From NCBI GenBank assembly GCA_964614375.1, contig CAZTLI010000087.1, forward strand, positions 1-14,656: a DNA stretch of 14,656 nt, read 5' to 3'. The position numbers were made by a program, and so were the translations under genes. The notes beneath the pieces were generated by a model that searched no databases, was not told the DNA's origin, and saw only the letters and a list, made by a program, of their open reading frames with translations. Of the stretch, positions 13,158-14,656 are shown in pieces (position 1 is the first letter of the stretch; every line of letters starts with the position of its first letter). This stretch comes from CAZTLI01 sp964614375. GTDB lineage: Bacteria > Chloroflexota > Anaerolineae > Aggregatilineales > Phototrophicaceae.

Positions 13158-13326
13158 GAGAAACAGAAGATAATTGCGATAATTATTACACTTTTCACAT
13201 ATTGCCAATGAGCTAAAAAGATTCCACGATTGACACACCAAAGCCAACATTTGTCACGGTATGATACTTACGAGCACACTACAGTTAAGACAGAGCAGAA
13301 GCTAGACGACAAGGATACGATTCACT

Positions 13327-14568
13327 ATGGCCAATATCTGGTTTCTATCCGCACCACTCTATAGTCACACGGATTGGGGTGGTTTACTGAAAACCGCGCA
13401 GGTTTTGGACAAACAGGGGCATCAAGTCACATGGGTGAGTGAAGAACGCCTCGCTGGAGCTGTTCAGCAAAAAGGGCTGTCATTTGCTGCAATTCGTGAG
13501 ACAGGCTGGTTATGGCCTCCGCCACCGCCGCCGGATTTTACATCTATGCCACCACAGGATGCCGTGACGCTGCGCTACAAACGCGCCTTAGATACATGGT
13601 TGACTGAAGACCTTGTGGGTGAAGCTGTCGAAGCCATTGAGGAATTAGCAGAGACAATCGGTAAACCGGATGCTTTTGTCATTGACCCGTTTTTGAGTGG
13701 CGCCGCATTAGCAGCGGAAAAACTCGACGTGCCCATGATTGTGGGCGGATGGCCTGCACAGGATGACCTGAACGACCAGCTCTTGTTCCCCGTACAAAAG
13801 ACCCTCAGTTCAGATAGTCGCCAGCGGATTGACCGGCTGTGTGCGCGATTCGGCCTGGAAGGTCGAAATTTTGCTAAAGGGCCAACGCCGTCTGTCTTGA
13901 GTCCACATTTGCACATTTGCTATTTCACGCGCGACTGGTATCAGGCAGAAGCGGACACGTTGCTGCTACAGAATATCTTCGTTGGCGGGCAACCCGCACA
14001 GCCGGACGACAATCCACCGGAATGGCTTACCGAGATTCCTGATGATAAGGCGCTTGGAATAGTCACACTGGGAACGGTGTTCACTGGTGATCCGGGTTTC
14101 TATAGCTGGGGGGCACAGGCGTTGGCGCGCGCGGGGTATATTCCTGTGGTCGTGATTGGCTGGAATCCATTTCCGCCTGAACAGAAACAGGCGCTCATTC
14201 GTTCATTGCCTCGCGGGTCACGATTGCTCAATTTTGTGCCATTTGAGCATGTCCTGCCACGTACAAAACTGATGCTGCATCATGGGGGAATGGGCACGAC
14301 TCATGCCGCAGTTGTGCATGGTATTCCGCAAATTGTGGTCCCTCATGCCGCTGACCAGCGCGTACAGGCACGCCGGGTCGCACAGGCCAAAGTCGGTCTC
14401 AATCTCACGGCGCATGATGTCAAGCAGGGTCTGTTGTGGGAAGGGACGCGGGCACTATCTAACGACGATAAAGTACAACAAACAGCCATTGACCTCGCCC
14501 ATGAAATGGCATCGCTGGGTGGCCCACAGCGCGCTGCTGAAGCGATCCTGGATGTGATAGGTCACTGA
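13327..14568 (+). CDS. GT1-family (UGT/MGT-like) glycosyltransferase
   Basis: A 413-aa GT-B fold enzyme of the kind that moves a sugar from a nucleotide donor to a small acceptor such as a natural product or lipid. The N-terminal half starts with a Rossmann strand (ANIWFLSAP), and His14 in YSHTDWG sits where the catalytic base is expected. The C-terminal half holds the donor-binding motif HHGGMGTTHAAVVHGIPQIVVP (318-339) followed by DQ (343-344). This is the HGGxGT...P...DQ pattern of macrolide-type glycosyltransferases. Donor and acceptor cannot be told. Residues 64-69 are six prolines in a row, a stretch expected to need EF-P for translation. Start supported by AAGGAT about ten bases upstream. 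No signal peptide. The 3' end overlaps the end of a minus-strand hydrolase gene by seven bases. Confidence 0.9.
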   Translation: MANIWFLSAPLYSHTDWGGLLKTAQVLDKQGHQVTWVSEERLAGAVQQKGLSFAAIRETGWLWPPPPPPDFTSMPPQDAVTLRYKRALDTWLTEDLVGEAVEAIEELAETIGKPDAFVIDPFLSGAALAAEKLDVPMIVGGWPAQDDLNDQLLFPVQKTLSSDSRQRIDRLCARFGLEGRNFAKGPTPSVLSPHLHICYFTRDWYQAEADTLLLQNIFVGGQPAQPDDNPPEWLTEIPDDKALGIVTLGTVFTGDPGFYSWGAQALARAGYIPVVVIGWNPFPPEQKQALIRSLPRGSRLLNFVPFEHVLPRTKLMLHHGGMGTTHAAVVHGIPQIVVPHAADQRVQARRVAQAKVGLNLTAHDVKQGLLWEGTRALSNDDKVQQTAIDLAHEMASLGGPQRAAEAILDVIGH

Positions 14569-14656
14569 GACGATAGAAAGTCCTTCAACACCTTGTGATA
14601 TTGTTCCCACGCCTCAAACATCGGTTGGTGACCGCAATTTTCGATAATGACAAGCT
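14562..14656 (-). CDS. Alpha/beta hydrolase, C-terminal end only
   Basis: On the minus strand the right edge reads LVIIENCGHQPMFEAW, continues EQYHKVLKDFLSSQ and stops at TGA (complement of 14562-14564). This is the typical end of alpha/beta-hydrolase-fold proteins, where the His of 'CGHxPxxE' is the third catalytic-triad residue and 'FL' closes the last helix. Only 30 complete codons are in the window, so substrate and subfamily cannot be told. Its stop lies inside the last codons of the convergent glycosyltransferase gene (7-base overlap). Confidence 0.75.
   Translation of the reverse strand, partial: LVIIENCGHQPMFEAWEQYHKVLKDFLSSQ

Noticed and set aside
13230..13265. TTGACA and TATGAT as a promoter for the glycosyltransferase
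   Set aside because: The spacer is 24 bases, too long for sigma-70; no better pair was found, so no promoter is called.

Overview
The window reads as an ordinary chromosomal stretch with one accessory-looking block. The probable source is a Chloroflexota bacterium (Anaerolineae-like). This is inferred from gene content: a DUF3048 protein, an SCP-x type thiolase, SCO6745-like double winged-helix proteins, a large TPR protein, and coding style. No marker gene here proves the phylum. I see no tRNA, rRNA, CRISPR array, insertion sequence or phage gene.

Layout, left to right. (1) Positions 1-821 hold the 3' part of a DUF3048 (YerB-like) gene, closed by a hairpin terminator. (2) Positions 1010-3965 hold three consecutive same-strand genes for related proteins of about 300 aa. 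Each appears to contain two winged-helix units and a shared RDD[S/A]H...WE motif (SCO6745/HTH_67-like). The first has a clear promoter with a perfect dyad just after the predicted start of transcription. The second has its own promoter, with a perfect GAAC-N4-GTTC box between -35 and -10. (3) A solitary thiolase is convergent with the array and divergent from uvrA. (4) uvrA (969 aa from the preferred start) has a promoter followed by a GAAC-N4-GTCC sequence, one mismatch from the same SOS-type box. It ends at an intrinsic terminator. (5) A roughly 360-base stretch without a confident gene precedes a Glu/Leu/Phe/Val-type glutamate dehydrogenase gene, which ends in a strong terminator. (6) A 714-aa all-TPR protein converges on a tandem-VOC (glyoxalase-fold) protein, with a terminator for each strand in the shared 3' region. 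(7) A divergent regulatory region rich in inverted repeats separates the VOC gene from a GT1-family glycosyltransferase. (8) The 3' end of an alpha/beta hydrolase gene on the minus strand overlaps the glycosyltransferase stop and runs off the right edge.

How they fit together: most genes look like independent transcription units with housekeeping, metabolic or repair roles. The most unusual element is the tandem triplet of double winged-helix paralogues. The SOS-type box in the second paralogue's promoter, and its near match at uvrA, suggest a testable link between that gene and DNA-damage control. That link is inference from motif and position only. The triplet could also be a small family of ligand-sensing regulators acting on their own promoters.
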